A stretch of 64,000 nt of DNA from Isoetes taiwanensis (Eukaryota; Streptophyta; Lycopodiopsida; Isoetales; Isoetaceae). The notes under the pieces were generated by a model. The model made no database searches, was not told the origin of the DNA, and saw only the letters and a list, made by a program, of their open reading frames with translations. The stretch spans positions 468,508 through 532,507 of the forward strand of contig JAJEKV010000130.1 in the NCBI GenBank assembly GCA_021234155.1. The letters are read 5' to 3'. The first letter of the stretch is position 1; the number at the start of each line of letters is the position of its first letter. Position numbers and translations under genes: made by a program. Below, piece after piece: positions 1 through 12,833 of this stretch.

Positions 1-3000
1 GTACTTTAGCGTGTGCGTAGGAACTGGATTGCTTTGCAGTCCTTGTAGCATATGCACATCATGAACGCTTGACTTTTGTTTTTTAGTTTCATACATGGTT
101 ATATTTTGGTTTTATTATTTAGTGGCAAATGTATGTCGGACATAGGATCATGTACGAGTTTTGGGTATCTTTGCGTATAAGATACATGATTGTAAGCCGA
201 ATAATGATGAGTCATTTGGAGGCATAAATTGGCTGGTTCACCATGTGGGTGCATCTTTTTGAGTTCCCATAAATCTGTTTAGACCTTTGATTTAATCCAT
301 TAAACTTTAAGTCCAAAGACCAAACGGATTAGTACAACTCTTCCTTGTAAACATCATCTGTTGCATGTTTTTTCATGACCAGCTAGTCTATGGCACACTT
401 TTATTAACAGTGGATATGATGGTTGGGAAATCATTACTCTTGCTCCAAGCAATTTCTAAGACTGGTTTACTGCGTTATACCATGTGCAATATGCTATGTG
501 GGAATAGAATCATGGTTAGCAACTCGAAGTGGTCTTATATTAAAACTAGAAACGTGTGCCCGGCAATGCCGGGCATTAGTCGTGGACGTATGAATCAGTA
601 GAGCGATAATGCAGTTTGTAGGTGGAATAAAAAGTTGTAAGTGTATTCATATTTATCACACATATATAATCGAGTGACTCATTTTTCTTTTTTTTTGTTC
701 TGCACTTCTATTTTTTCTCCGCCGGAATCCAAATGCAATTTTTGGCGACACGTATTCCTGGTCCATCTTGCACCGACGTGTGTCTCCTTTTTTCGCTCAC
801 ATTAAGTGCGTTGGATTTTTCTGTGGGGAATTCCTCCCGTCTCTTCCCCTGCAGCGCAACTATTCAATGTTCCGGCGATCCCATTCCTCATTCTTAAATC
901 TACACACAAACGGAGGGGAAGTTGCATGCAGATGATGGAAAATAGATCTGTGCCGAAGGTAGATTTGCTTTTCTTATGATATTTTGTGTTAGAATAATCA
1001 ATGTTAAAGCAAATAGCTGTTAGAATAAATTTTGTTTCAATTGATTGAATTTGCTTCTGTTTCTGTGGAGCTTCTTGGAGCTTCTGCTTCTACATCGGCT
1101 TCTGCTTCTATGGAGTTTCTGAGCAAGAAGACGTGAGGTCTGCTCCGGCACTCTGACGCCATAGCCAAGCTGAGGTGAGATGTAGGCATTTAGGTATAGA
1201 ATGACGCCATAGCCAAGAAGTAGGTGAGATTGGCGATTCCATCAACAATATGGTCTGCATCAGTCTCCTCTGCAATATCCACGGAGTCTCCTTTCTCCGC
1301 CTCTCTGCCTCGCAAGTTGGTTTCTTCACCATATGAACCTCTATTATACAAAGTTGAAATTTTGGCCGTTGCCATCGAAGCAAGGGACACAGTCTTGTGC
1401 GTTGAGAAATATGCGCTCTTATGAAGATCTCGATATTGCATTCAAAGGAATCATAGTTCAGATTCTTATTATAAAATATAGAACAACTTATCTCTGATCT
1501 CTGAATGTGATCGTGGAGTTCTACTGAAGCTCAGAATATCAGTAACGCGTTCAGACAATGCTTCAACTGAATTTCCTGCTCTGCTCTAGATGCTTTTGTG
1601 TTCTTCATACTTTTAGGCAAGAGGATCAAAATTTCTTCACTCAGCTATGTCAGCAGACTGTGAAGGCTGTTAAGGGCAGGAATTACCCATCTGGCTTAAG
1701 CTTCACCCGGTTTTTTCTTCGTAGCTGCCCTTTCTTTTTGCTCCATGTTTTACATAGTTGGTTTAAAAAGGTATATGATAGTTCTGTTTGGATAATGAAT
1801 TCATGGTATGTGCATTTAGGAGTACACAGCGAGATTGTTTACAATAATAGGAGGTATGTACAGAGCAATTGTATTAGTATGTGCATTTAGGATGGAGGGC
1901 TTGCTAGAACTATGTGCCCGCTTGCTATCTCAAAGAACGGCTTGAGGAGCTATCGGTTGTCCTAAGGCCTTTCAGGACATAGCAAAGTATCTCCAAGAGA
2001 AACCGCTATTTGGCTAACAAAAAGCCTAAAGGGGATCTTTGGCAGATGAAAACCATGCTACTGGAAGTCGTATTTTAGATGTTCTCAGACATTGCCTTGC
2101 CCTAATGGGCTGTAGAATTTCAACGAAAGGTGTATTGACTTAGAAAGGATTATAAAGCTAGCATAGTGTCGGGCAAAACCCAGGTTTTGGAAAGTGGAGG
2201 TGCTTACAAAAGTATTTGATTATGACAGATTCATTATATGTAAATTGATCGGCTTTTATACTTTTCCTACATGCGATTCTTTTGCATGCATGGTGTTAGT
2301 TGTTCGATGAAAATGCCGGGCCGCAGCTTTTTGATCTTTGAGATTCACAAGCAGTTCATATAGCTTCATCTCTGTCATTATTCGTTTTGGGGCCCTACTG
2401 TAATGGCGTGAATTGTTTTCATCAAGGTTGCATGGTAACATGATTAACGACATTGATCATTGTAACATTGTTTAAAGAAGTTTATGAAGATGTCTCGAAA
2501 TGTGAGGCCAAAGGCGTTATCCAAGATCGTTTTGCGAAAAAGTGACGGGTCAATAGTTAGGATGTACTCCATAGTGGTGCCTATTATGAATTTGAGGGGT
2601 ATGGTGTGATTTTGGAGTGTGGCAACAAGCATTTTTATTGATGCAGCTCATTTTTGAAGCTTTCAAAGTCTTATGCAACATGAATGTTTTCCTCAAAACC
2701 ATTTCTCGATGTACCTTTTCAAAGGCTCCACCTTCCCATAAGTCAGTCCATACATATATAATAAGCATAAAAAGAGCTATCCACTTCCAAGCATTTTCTT
2801 TGCAGAAAACAGTAAAAATATGTATTTCTTTGTTAGTAGCTACATAATAGAAGAGAGAAGTATGTAGTTGGCTGTTAGTAGTACCCACTTATGTTGGCTA
2901 CATATAGAAGAGAACGCTTGCTGAGATAGTGTAGTTGGCATTTGAGGAAATTCTATAGCACACCATTTGTTCTACTTAAAGATTGTAAGGATCAAACGTG

Positions 3001-3983
3001 ATTATATAATATTGCAAGGAACAAACATGATTGTATAGAATTATTGTAAACATCAGAATAGGCCCAATGTAAAAGGCAACCAATGCCACCTTGAATATGT
3101 CTTTGCAGAATGGTGCAAAAGAGGCCCAATGGGAAGGCAACCAGGTGTTAAAGAAAACCCAATGTTTGGCTAGAAGACTTGCTCCATCTAGTCCTTAGGA
3201 ATCAGCTTTGAAATTCTCTAAAGATTCCCTTAGAATCTATCAAGTCTTTATTGAGATTCCTTTAGATTCTCTCAAGATTCTTTTCCATTTCAAGAAAATT
3301 GAAAGATTATGCAAGATTCCTTGAGATTCACTTTAAGATTTTTTGAAGATTCCATAGATTTCCTCAATACTCAATACTCCTTGAAGATTCGTAATGCCAT
3401 TTCTGATCCGCTTCCATGCTCTGATATGTCCCCTCCTCCAACCGTGGCCGCCTTAATCTGTGTCCTCGAATATATATCTTCGTGCTCTTCCATTCAAAAG
3501 GGGCTTTTGCTCCTAGCTCTTAAATCAAACTTTTTTTCAATCTCAACCCTTAGATTAAATAACCATGCTTTCCTTAGCCTAAACTTACATTAAAACTGTG
3601 CATGTCTCACAGTGATATCGTATGATTGTTTACCTTGCTCTTTGTTGTTAACTTTTGCAAGTAAGTGAACTAAACAGTGCATTGCATGTAGAAAGCCTTG
3701 CATTTCTACTATTCTATATGCACAACTCCGAATGTGTGGCACTAGCATTGTAACCTCTAACTCTTTATGGTGCAAGAAATGAACAACAACGTCTAGAAGA
3801 AATAATCAAATTAGAAAGGCTTGCATTTTGATGATTCTATAGAAAGGCTAGCAAAAACAAATAAACATTTTTGCATAAATATTGCTAGGACGAGAGGTTG
3901 CATACACTAATGTATATGAATCCATACTTGAGAATGCATTATTTAGCATGTGATGTCAACTCACAATTCCTTTACGTTTTACT
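1..3983. other. Unassigned intergenic DNA
   Basis: No gene, RNA gene or recognisable transposon was found on either strand. Open frames are short, overlap one another and match no family I know. Two low-complexity patches stand out: a CTTCTG-rich stretch around 1052-1125, and a run of degenerate AAGATTCC-like units around 3180-3400. A short near-duplicate containing 'gacgccatagccaag' occurs at about 1152 and 1202. Confidence 0.6.
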
Positions 3984-4014
3984 GACGATAAAAACAATTC
4001 TATTCTATTCTATC
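3984..4014. repeat. Isolated terminal-repeat-like motif (AATAG-rich TIR family)
   Basis: The stretch reads as a GACGATAAAA block followed by three TTCTA units. It resembles the right terminal inverted repeat of the element at 22371-23036, with one changed segment in the middle. No partner end is visible nearby, so this is either an orphan terminus or a coincidental match. Confidence 0.4.
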
Positions 4015-4498
4015 AAAACTGGGCAATGGGGTGAGAGTAATTTAAAGGAAAGGGAAATGTCTTCTGCCTTGAACAACAAAATGTAGTGCTCGATAAGACA
4101 TTAAGGAACTATTGAAAAAACTAAGAAAGGCTTTAGACCATTAGTCAATGGCGACCTATGACATTTAACACATTGAAGTTTTTGCAATACTAGCCTTGCT
4201 AGTTTAACGCCCTAAGAACTAGATTAATATAATACCATATGCATAAAGTTGTTAGAAATCCAGCAGATCGAATGCTATTGACGAGCCATCGTATCTTTGC
4301 CTCCCCATGAGTATACTAAAACTATCTCTAATCTGAGTGTGTTTCACAGCATTGTATTGATAGAATTTCGTTACTAATGGGTCCAATTTCACGGTTTTGA
4401 AGAAACAGTTAACTTTACATTGTCACTTTTTAATCACATTATTTTCTTTTAGAACACAAGGTGAGGAAATGCATGTCCAATCATGTACATGTAGGTAA

Positions 4499-4616
4499 GA
4501 TGGATGAAGAGAAATGTTTGTGGTGGCAAAGATGGATGAAGAGAAATGTTTGTGGTGGCAAAGATGGATGAAGAGAAATGTTCGCGGCGGCCTTGGCCGC
4601 CGCGATAAATTTCTTG
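4499..4616. repeat. Tandem 32-bp repeat running into a GC-rich foldback
   Basis: A 32-bp unit beginning GATGGATGAAGAGAAATG occurs at 4499-4530 and 4531-4562, and a third partial copy starts at 4563. The third copy runs directly into a perfect hairpin with arms CGCGGCGGCC (4583-4592) and GGCCGCCGCG (4595-4604) around a TT loop. An imperfect continuation of the stem (AGAAAT on both sides) lengthens it. The same hairpin and right flank recur at 47686-47716, so this is a dispersed sequence rather than a local accident. Confidence 0.75.
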
Positions 4617-6429
4617 TAGATGTAATGGAGTGTCATTGAGAAATGGTTTAGGGATGCAAAAATAATCAAATGTATAGGATGGAACAGAATGGGTAGACTT
4701 AAAGAAGTGCATAGAGTTTAGAGTCTTGGTTGTGATGGATTGCAAATCCAATGACTGCAATTGGAGCATAGTGTAGATCCTGCTACCTGATATTGCAATA
4801 TAAGAGTTCTACCTTTCTAATTGCTATTTGCATTGTTGGCTTGCCTTACTGAAAGCATGTGTTGACTGCATGTTACATCAAACTGTTAAGTATTTATTTA
4901 TACTAACTGCCACATCATTAGGTTAAAACATAATGCAAATTGTTAAATATTGCTTCACACTAAATGTCATGCCATTAGATTAGAAATTGTATTGCAAATG
5001 GAGCCTAAGGGATGGCCTTCGCCTATCCCTGGTTATCTTGTGCTGCTACCTTAACAATATTGTTATCTTTTCACCCCAACGCCTTAACAAAATTTCCAAA
5101 CGGAAGTCAATATGAGGCAAGGTTCAACTAAGTTCTCTAACCTAACGGTCCTATAACATTCATTGTGCCTTAAACCTTACATGTATGATTTATCCAACAT
5201 GTTTGACTCGCATATACGTAATTCACCACAATCTTTCAGATAGATATCCATGTGGACTAATGATTTGTATCAAATAAACATTCATGAGGACAAATGATTA
5301 GTATCGTGTGCCACAGGCAAGAGTCAATGGACGTGATAGTTTATAATCAAGATTTCCATTAATTTGATACAATGACTAAGGCCCATCGTAATCAATGGTT
5401 TTTACATATTATTACAAATGTGCTAAGATATTTACTCTGCAAAATGCATCTTGTTGCCACCAAAGGCAAACTTGCAAACATGGTCTAAGCAAGATATTGT
5501 CGCTGCCATTGCCAAAGCATTGAGTGTTCATAGCTGCTCTTGGGATATGAGCCAACAGAATAAGAAAGCAATGTATTTAAATAAAAGGCACTCTAGGTTC
5601 AGCCCACATATGACATCCAAATTAATTTTTGTCTCACCTCCAGACCCAAGTTAGAAGGGAGTAAACGCATAAAAACCACTGCAGAACCTTCAAGTTGATA
5701 TGTCTTCCATGATAAGCTCCAAATAAAACATAATCACCATGGAAATCAAGAACTTATCTTTTCGGTTTGGATGTAGGAGTTTTGAACCAAGTTATCTTTC
5801 TGAATCATCTAACTCAAACTGAAGCAAAGCATTTGCTGGTAATATCAATATACAGTAATTATAATGAGTAGCCAATTACCTGAAGCAATACCTTGAAGCA
5901 TTTTAGCTATTACTTTGTTGCTGCATTCTTTTTTGAACACCATCTGAAAAATGTGAAAGTGTAAAAAGCTAGCCACTGGGTGCAAATAGATGCTTGAAGA
6001 AATAAAAGATTACGGGCCATCCATTCCAACCTTTTCGCAAAAAACGGTGATGTCAAATGGGCATGGAGCCCTCCGAAATGGATGTACTGATGTAATGGGC
6101 TGCTTTTGATCGAGGCCAACCTTGAACCTTATACACGCAAGATGGCAATGAAGATGAGATTGTATACAGTTTCTATTTGGATAGTATACATAGCAAATAG
6201 ACATCCCTCGGATCAAATAGGTTCCAACCAAACGATCTCCAGCCAGTCGGTCGAACATGCAAAAAGGTCCGGCATGCATAAGAATGATAGAACTTCCAAA
6301 CTTGGTAGTGGTCAAACCATCCTTCCAGTTACAACACCTGTACGCACTATTGAGGTTGCAACAAAAAGAAAGATCATATAGAACTCTAAAGCATGCATGA
6401 CGAACTGTAGTAGGATCCTGCAATGGCAC
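4617..6429. other. Unassigned intergenic DNA
   Basis: No supported gene. A 139-codon open frame on the minus strand (6010-6429) shows no recognisable domain. It abuts the candidate exons of the next entry and could be untranslated sequence or chance. Confidence 0.5.
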
Positions 6430-8212
6430 TCAAAGCAACTCTTCATGTCCTTTCTTCAACGTAAATCCACCATTTGCACATTTTTTACTTGTCCACAAAA
6501 GCTGATATACAATGATGACAGTCCAGTAATATAAGTAATATAAAATCTGACCTGGAAGAAGCATACTTTTGTGCCAGGCATGCACCTTCTGAAACATGCA
6601 AATAGACATCCAAACACCTTGAAAAATCCAGAGATTCAAGTTGCAAGTTGCAGTGGAATACCCATGCAGGAGAAGATGCCCACCTCCTATAATTCATTAT
6701 GATTTACTGCATTTGATAGTCAACTATATAAATGATCAAGCTCAGCTAGACCTGCAGCAATAACAACGGCTAATTAAGCAATGTGCCCTTCCCAATAGAT
6801 ATTACAATGCAAAATGGATTGCCAATAAATATTGAGATAAAATATTCTCAAAGCCAAAGAACCTGAAGATGGTGTTCCGTAGTCAAGGAAGTATGATGGA
6901 GTAACGGAGATAATAGAGGAATTTGCAGTTGAAGCAACGTTATCTGCGCAACATCACCTGAACCCTTAACAACGATATGCTCTACAACAAAATGGAGACA
7001 AAGTCGAATTAATTTACCTATCATTTGAAGACATCTGATCATGTTCACAACGGTATCCTGCAAGCAAAAAATGGAAGGGCTTGAGAGGAAAATCTATTAA
7101 CTTTCCAGTAGAATTATAGAACAATGCAAGAATTATATAAATATATGCAGCATTCGAACAGTAAATGCAAGCATCAATGAAAAATACATATCCATCCATA
7201 CACTCTCCAACTTTCATATGAGAACGTAAAACATACCTATTTTGAAATATCAGAGAATGAGCATTGTTGGTCAATGGAAGTGGAAAGGATGAGAATCGAC
7301 CTTCAAGCTCTGGAGGTAGTAGTTCATTTGAAAATGTAGAAAATGATGAAGTAAGCCCTTACTAATCCATAAAGACTGCTAAAGTTGTACATACTGCAAC
7401 TATAGATCTAACTTCGTCGCAAATTTCTAATGTAAGCACTCAATATGATATGCAACTACCTACATGAGACTCACGCAACATCTAAATAAGGTATTCAGTT
7501 AGACCTACCTCTGCTTATCAAAAAGAATTATGTTGAATGAAATGAAGATGCTGACTGTATAGTGGTGATATCTCAGAACCAAGAATGCTTCCGAGTCCTT
7601 CTTAGACAGCTTAAAGTTGTACTCCATCTCAAAAGCAACCCCAAGGCCGTTAGACCTGCTGCAAGAGCATTGAACTTGCAAACCACAGTTCAACAACAGT
7701 TACAGAAGTAAAAACTCTAGCTAGATAATGACAAATCCGAACATGAAATGCACGCAATCCTGGAGCTCAACAGGAAGAACATGCAAGGACCACAGGAAAA
7801 ATGTCAGAAGAAATACATAAACAATTACACCGTGCATTTTTTGGAATGTTAATCATGGCCATTACATTGCCACAGTCAAGAACGAAAAATTTCGCTTGAG
7901 CTCTTCCTTTGCTTTCGGCCAACAAAACCAATGGAACAATAATACGACCAATCAGCAATTTGAGCCCTGAGATACAATTTACAACATTCAGCTCAAGCAA
8001 AATGCACAATCCACCATATGGCCCAGCTCGGGTTTACCCAGCTCTGATTGAGGCGCCAAATCATAGAGAGCAACGAAAAATCTTGAGGCGCCAAGGATCT
8101 TAGAGTCAGCAAGGCGTGAACTGAGATGTATTTACATCGAAGTAGGAGGTCGATGGAGAGGTAGCTCGGCCAGTTCAAATTTGAACTGACATTTAATGCC
8201 CGCAACTACCAT
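6430..8212 (-). CDS. Candidate unrecognised multi-exon gene or gene remnant
   Basis: Several minus-strand segments are open, bounded by plausible splice signals and mutually phase-compatible. A first exon could start at the ATG at 8210-8212 and end at a GTAAAT donor (8136). Others are 7509-7658, 7363-7393 (31 nt), 7237-7307, 7018-7057 and 6863-6981. A possible terminal exon encodes a peptide ending KKGHEELL before a stop at 6430. Phases agree for 7509-7658 to 7363-7393 to 7237-7307, and for 7018-7057 to 6863-6981, but not across the 7237/7057 junction or at the start. I recognise no domain. It may be a real gene with exons I mis-set, a pseudogene, or a non-coding transcript with chance open exons. 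Confidence 0.3.
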
Positions 8213-8874
8213 CCCGCAGGTAGAACGCAAATGGAAGGGAACGCCGCATGCGGCGTTCCGTCCGGCGTTCCATGCGGCTGCACATGCACATTTCCCAACA
8301 CCTTACCAAAATAAAACAGAAGATAAAAGAAAACGCCTAGGGAGGTTGAATCCATTCCAGCTTGCTTCTTCACTTGCTGTAGTATGTACCTACTTTGTGA
8401 ACATGTTATCAAGGCATGTTTACTAGTTCAACATCATCATTTGCATCTAGCTTTGTTACATAAAGGTTGAGCTAGAGAAGGCCACATACAAATTTAGATG
8501 TTATAATGTGATTGGAGAAGGCGGTTGAGCATCTCACCTTTTTCCTAGATTTGTTGTAGCAATATATTTTCATTGGTTTTTGTTAACTCTTCAGACAAGA
8601 TGAAGCATTGATTAGGCTCCAGAGTGTTTGCCCAGCATGCATTTGTAGGATTTTGTTGCACATCGCAGGTTGTGGACCATCCAATAATAAATACCTTTTG
8701 AAAAAAACTTAACTAACTCAACATCTCAAAATTAATTAAGTGTTTTTCAAAATAATATAGCTTTAGAACCTAACAAAACTATAAGTTTATCTGTTGAACA
8801 ACCTATATGTTGCTGCTCATTAGACTTATTAAATGTTCTTAAAATGAATGTGATCTAAACCTCAGCTTTGATCA
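8213..8874. other. Intergenic DNA flanking the retrotransposon
   Basis: No gene seen. It contains the perfect palindrome at 8238-8259 and ends in GATCA (8870-8874), the left copy of the retrotransposon target-site duplication. Confidence 0.6.
8238..8259. repeat. Perfect 22-bp palindrome
   Basis: Two 11-bp arms, GGAACGCCGCA and its exact complement, meet with no spacer. A partial third copy (GGCGTTCCATGCGG) follows at 8263. It is GC-rich in an AT-rich neighbourhood. No function can be assigned. Confidence 0.7.
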
Positions 8875-10502
8875 TGTGACGCTCCCTGAATATATACGAC
8901 CCCCGGCCGTATACATACGGGGACTTTCCCCTCCCATGGCGACCCGATCGCCACGAGCAGGGCCCTCCGTCTATCCCGGGCCATCTATAGAGAGATGCCC
9001 GAGTGAAGGACACGGAGGTGTCATTCGGCCCACGCCTTCAGTGGGACTCCTACGTCGCGGAAGCGTGAATACATGTTAGCACACAGCATAAATCATATAT
9101 AAATAACCACCACGAAGGGTGGCGCATCCATCCAAATACCAACGGCAAAGAATATGCATCTAAACTAAGAAAACACCCCAAACCCCAGGTTCTACCCCGG
9201 TTCAGACTCCTGTGAGGATAGACTGACGGCTCGGCCTCAAGAGATCGGCATTTGTGAGGTATAATCGGCGTTGGCTGGCATAGAACATCGGCTAGGGTTG
9301 TCCACTCCATCCGCCCCTCCTGTGCACACTTTGCAGATGGGTCGATTCACGCTATGGCTTCGCTATAGCCTTCCGGAGACGCAGGCTCGAGGTATCACCC
9401 TGCGGAGCCTACTCCAGGGTTCATGACGCCCCGGTCCGATGAGGCAGGTCAGGGAAGCGTCCCCTTCGAGGATCATTAAAGGTTGGTGGGTGAGCTAGAG
9501 AATACGCGCGCATCGCGACCCCCGCATTCATACCCGACTTACTCACCTTAAATCTACTCAAAGTGCAAGATGCTCCATACAGATCACACCTCTACACCCA
9601 GGGAGTGTCAGAACCCATACCCGGCCCTCGCGGGCCGGCCATCAGGCCTAGCCCACTGTAGGAGTCTCAGGAGCCTTTTATGTTCGTGCAAGACCCCACC
9701 CCCACTTCACCACTGCGTCCCTTCTTTGGTGCTAAGCCAATCCATAGCATCTATGACCCGGTGGTCCCTTGTACACAGGCCGCAACTAATAGGATAATAC
9801 AGGGCTCTATCTAGGAGCATACTACAATAAATGGGCTCAGAGGTCTCTACCCCCTTATCCCCCCATTTCAGAGTAAAGCTATGCAAAGAATCATCAATCC
9901 ATCCTTTAAGAGCAAAACCAGCATCAGAAATAAAGAGAACTCACCTTTACAATCAAGGGTTAGTTCCTACAAGTAAAGCACAGAGAGAACAGAGAAACAA
10001 ACACAACCAGTGCCCAACAGGGGCGCTACCCTAGAATTCACAGGCTATCCTAGCCACCCACCTGAGTTCCTGCTAGACCCGTTATCGTTTGGTGCTTCCA
10101 TCTTCCTGGTCTTGGTGCTCTGCTTCAGCTACACAGGTAAAAGTACTTGGTATGGTGGCGCTCAGCTTGGCAGGGGTAGGCGCTCAGCTCCTGCTCCTTT
10201 TTGGACGAATTTTGGGAGTCAATTAGGGATAGGGATCAGGTTGACAGCCCATTTTGGAAGTCCCCATGCTGGCCAATCGATTTGGGCCAGGTGGCGCCTT
10301 CCCAAAGCATTAATTAACCTAATTAATCCATTTAACCCTTAATTCCCTCGATTATAGGTTATTATTTTAATCCCTTTTAGGTCAACCCCCTAGGTTACAA
10401 TACCCCATGGCGGCGTACCTTTAATGAGTGACGTGTCGGTATATTTATACGTATACCGTATAAATACATTACATATACCGTAGAAATACGTGGAACGTCA
10501 CA
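8875..10502 (-). repeat. 3' LTR of the chromovirus
   Basis: It begins TGTGACG and ends CGTCACA on the plus strand, a 7-bp terminal inverted repeat with canonical TG...CA. It aligns along its length with 20454-22087. The copies differ by many small indels and by CG to CA/TG changes. A TATAAATAT-like box lies close to the right edge (around 10440), where U3 starts on the minus strand. Confidence 0.93.
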
Positions 10503-10515
10503 TTCTCCCCTCCTT
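10503..10515 (-). other. Polypurine tract
   Basis: On the minus strand the 13 bases immediately upstream of the 3' LTR read AAGGAGGGGAGAA, a pure purine run at the position where plus-strand DNA synthesis is primed. It fixes the element's orientation as minus. Confidence 0.9.
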
Positions 10516-10995
10516 AAAAACAATGCTGTCCTCAGCATTGGGGTTAGTTAATCAGAGACAGTTACTTGAAGAAACTGAAGTAGAAAATACATTTCGGACA
10601 GTAATACATTGAAGTTGAAAATATAACATCGTGTCGGCACCAAGGTGCATTTTACAAACTTATCATAAAAAGAAAAGTTTAAGGACCGAAGTCCGATTTA
10701 AAAACATCATAGACGACGAAAATCACACATGTAAACAAAACGAATCCGAAAAAGTTGGGTCATCAGCAACCCTCTATACATGGGCAGGTCACGAACTGCT
10801 CACTGGCCTGCACATGTCAATATATCAGTATATATCAATAATATAATTAGATTGTGGTTGAAGGGACCACCCCCTATAGTAATTAGAAGAAAATCCTACC
10901 TACAAGGGAACCTATCATGCCTATAGTTTGCTATTCATTGCGGCATAAGGAATGGTCAAGTTCCCATTATAGCCGAGATGAACGCAGCCTACTAA
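10516..10995 (-). other. 3' untranslated part of the chromovirus
   Basis: The 480 bases between the end of the chromodomain frame and the polypurine tract hold no supported coding sequence on the minus strand. It is probably the element's 3' untranslated region. Confidence 0.6.
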
Positions 10996-11361
10996 CTACA
11001 TGCCTTCGAAGCAATTCGTGGTCATGTCAACATCAACAATACACCACGTCCTAGAGAACACAAAGGTGATCTCATCATCGGTAACTATTATTAAATACGA
11101 TGCATCTACCCCTCTACTGCATGATTCGCGGCGAATCAAGCCTTCAAGCTTACCGCCGGGAGCGAGGTTGATAGCATCGTTGATGGTGCGGCCCTGAGAT
11201 TCCCGCATGAAGTCCGGATAGTGCTTGTCAAGGTCTATCTTCATCACCCAGGTAGCATCCTCAACTGGTAAGTGCTTCCACTTAACCAAGTATTGCAACA
11301 TTTGAGTCCTTACGGTGCATTTTATAAGCTCGATCAAGGAGAGCCCGGGCACTATCTCCAA
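10996..11361 (-). pseudogene. Chromodomain at the end of pol
   Basis: The open frame contains the chromodomain core around YLVKWKHLPVEDATW, with the aromatic residues Y, W and W that form the methyl-lysine cage region in this family. In chromoviruses this domain follows integrase and is thought to steer insertion to chromatin with methylated H3. Here it is out of frame with the integrase by a small shift around 11350-11361. The domain stops with no further recognisable module. Its presence matters because the same element also carries a histone H3 domain. Confidence 0.85.
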
Positions 11362-12833
11362 TTTGCTCCTCTGTCATTTCTAGGAGGATTGGGGTATCCA
11401 AAACCTCCTCCTGGATCAGGGGTGTGTTGTTTCAGAAGACTCACGTGAAAGACCTTGTGGATCTTCAAGCGGGGTGGCAAATCAAGCGATATGCTGTTCT
11501 CCAACACGTTCAAGAATCGTGAATGGCCCAGCCCATCCGGTGCCAACTTCTTGCGATTACCAATCTTAAGCTTGGCTTGTTTTACTTTGATCTTAAGCCA
11601 AACCGATTCGCCCACCTGGAAGACTCGTGGGGTTCTGTGTTTATCTGCTACACTCTTTTGACGACTGCGTGCAGCTAATAAGTAACCACGAACTTCTTCA
11701 ACCAAAGCTTGCATTTCCAGAAGGAGTTGTTGAGAAACCTCAACTTTAGAAACAGGGTTATGCCATGTGTCTGGAGTAAGACATTGATATCCATAATTTA
11801 TCATAAAGGGAGACATTCTGAAAGACTCCTGTTTCATACTGTTGTAGGCAAACTCTACCAGATAAATATAGTCAGCCCATTGTGATTGCTTACTCCACAC
11901 ATAACTTCGAAGCATATCTTCGATAATGCGATTGGTACGTTCTGTCTGACCATCCATCTGAGGATGATAGGCCGTACTCATAGCAAGCTTGGTCTGGATG
12001 GTGGCGAAGAAGTCTTTCCAGAATGCACTTACAAATTTGGGATCCCTGTCGGATACAATAACTCTTGGCATTCCGTGCAACCTCAAAATCTCCTTTGCAA
12101 ATAGCAGGGCGGTGTCGAAGGCTGTGTCGGTGGTACGACATGGCAAGAAATGAGCCATTTTCGACAATTTGTCGACCACCACCATCAATGCATCATATCC
12201 ACAGAGAGTACGTGGAAGGCCCACAATGAAATCCATGGTTATCACTCCCCACTTTGCGTTGGGCACATCCAGAGGTTGCAACTCTCCTGGAACTCTTAAT
12301 TGTTCAGCCTTGGTTTGTTGACACACCTGACACTGCTTAATGTATCTAGCAATATCCTTCTTCATCGAAGGCCAGAAATAGCTGGAGCGGATCTTAAAGT
12401 AGGTCTTCATAAACCCTGCATGTCCAGCTATAGGGTTGTTGTGTGTGTCATGGAGGATCAGCTTACGTACTCCCGAAGTCTCAGTTACACACAACTTATC
12501 CTTGTAATATAACAAATTGCCCTCTTTCTTATATGAACGGAAAGCTTCGCGTTCTTTATCTGTGCGTGCTTCCTTACTCAAACTAACCCAAGCGTCACAG
12601 AACTCAGGATCTGTGACCAAAGTCTGCTCTATTTGTTTCCCAAACTCACTAGTGAGGGTGGAAATTGCGTTACAATGGGTTCGGGTTACCAAAGGATGGC
12701 GTGATAACGCATCCGCGACCACATTGTGCTTCCCCGGCTTATACATAATCTCAAAATCATATTCTTCGAGAAACTCCATCCACCTTCTCTGACGGAGATT
12801 GAGATTAGGCTGGGTTGTTAGATAACGGAGACT
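11352..12833 (-). pseudogene. Integrase region of pol
   Basis: The frame begins directly after an in-frame stop at 12834-12836 and runs 11352-12779 from its first Met. It shows the RNase H/integrase linker (YKPGKHNVVADALSRH), the HHCC zinc-binding module ending CQVCQQTK, and the catalytic core with D in TMDFIVGLP, D in VSDRDPKFVSAFW and E in DGQTERTNR. The C-terminal part is the usual basic, GPY-type region, ending in a run of prolines before a stop. All three catalytic residues are retained. The stop separates it from RNase H and a frameshift separates it from the chromodomain. Confidence 0.93.

Noticed and set aside
1108-1441. Overlapping open frames on both strands near 1.1-1.4 kb
   Set aside because: Mutually overlapping frames in a CTTCTG-rich region with no domain; chance.
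4499-4590. CRISPR-like repeat array
   Set aside because: Direct tandem units without spacers in plant nuclear DNA; a simple tandem repeat.
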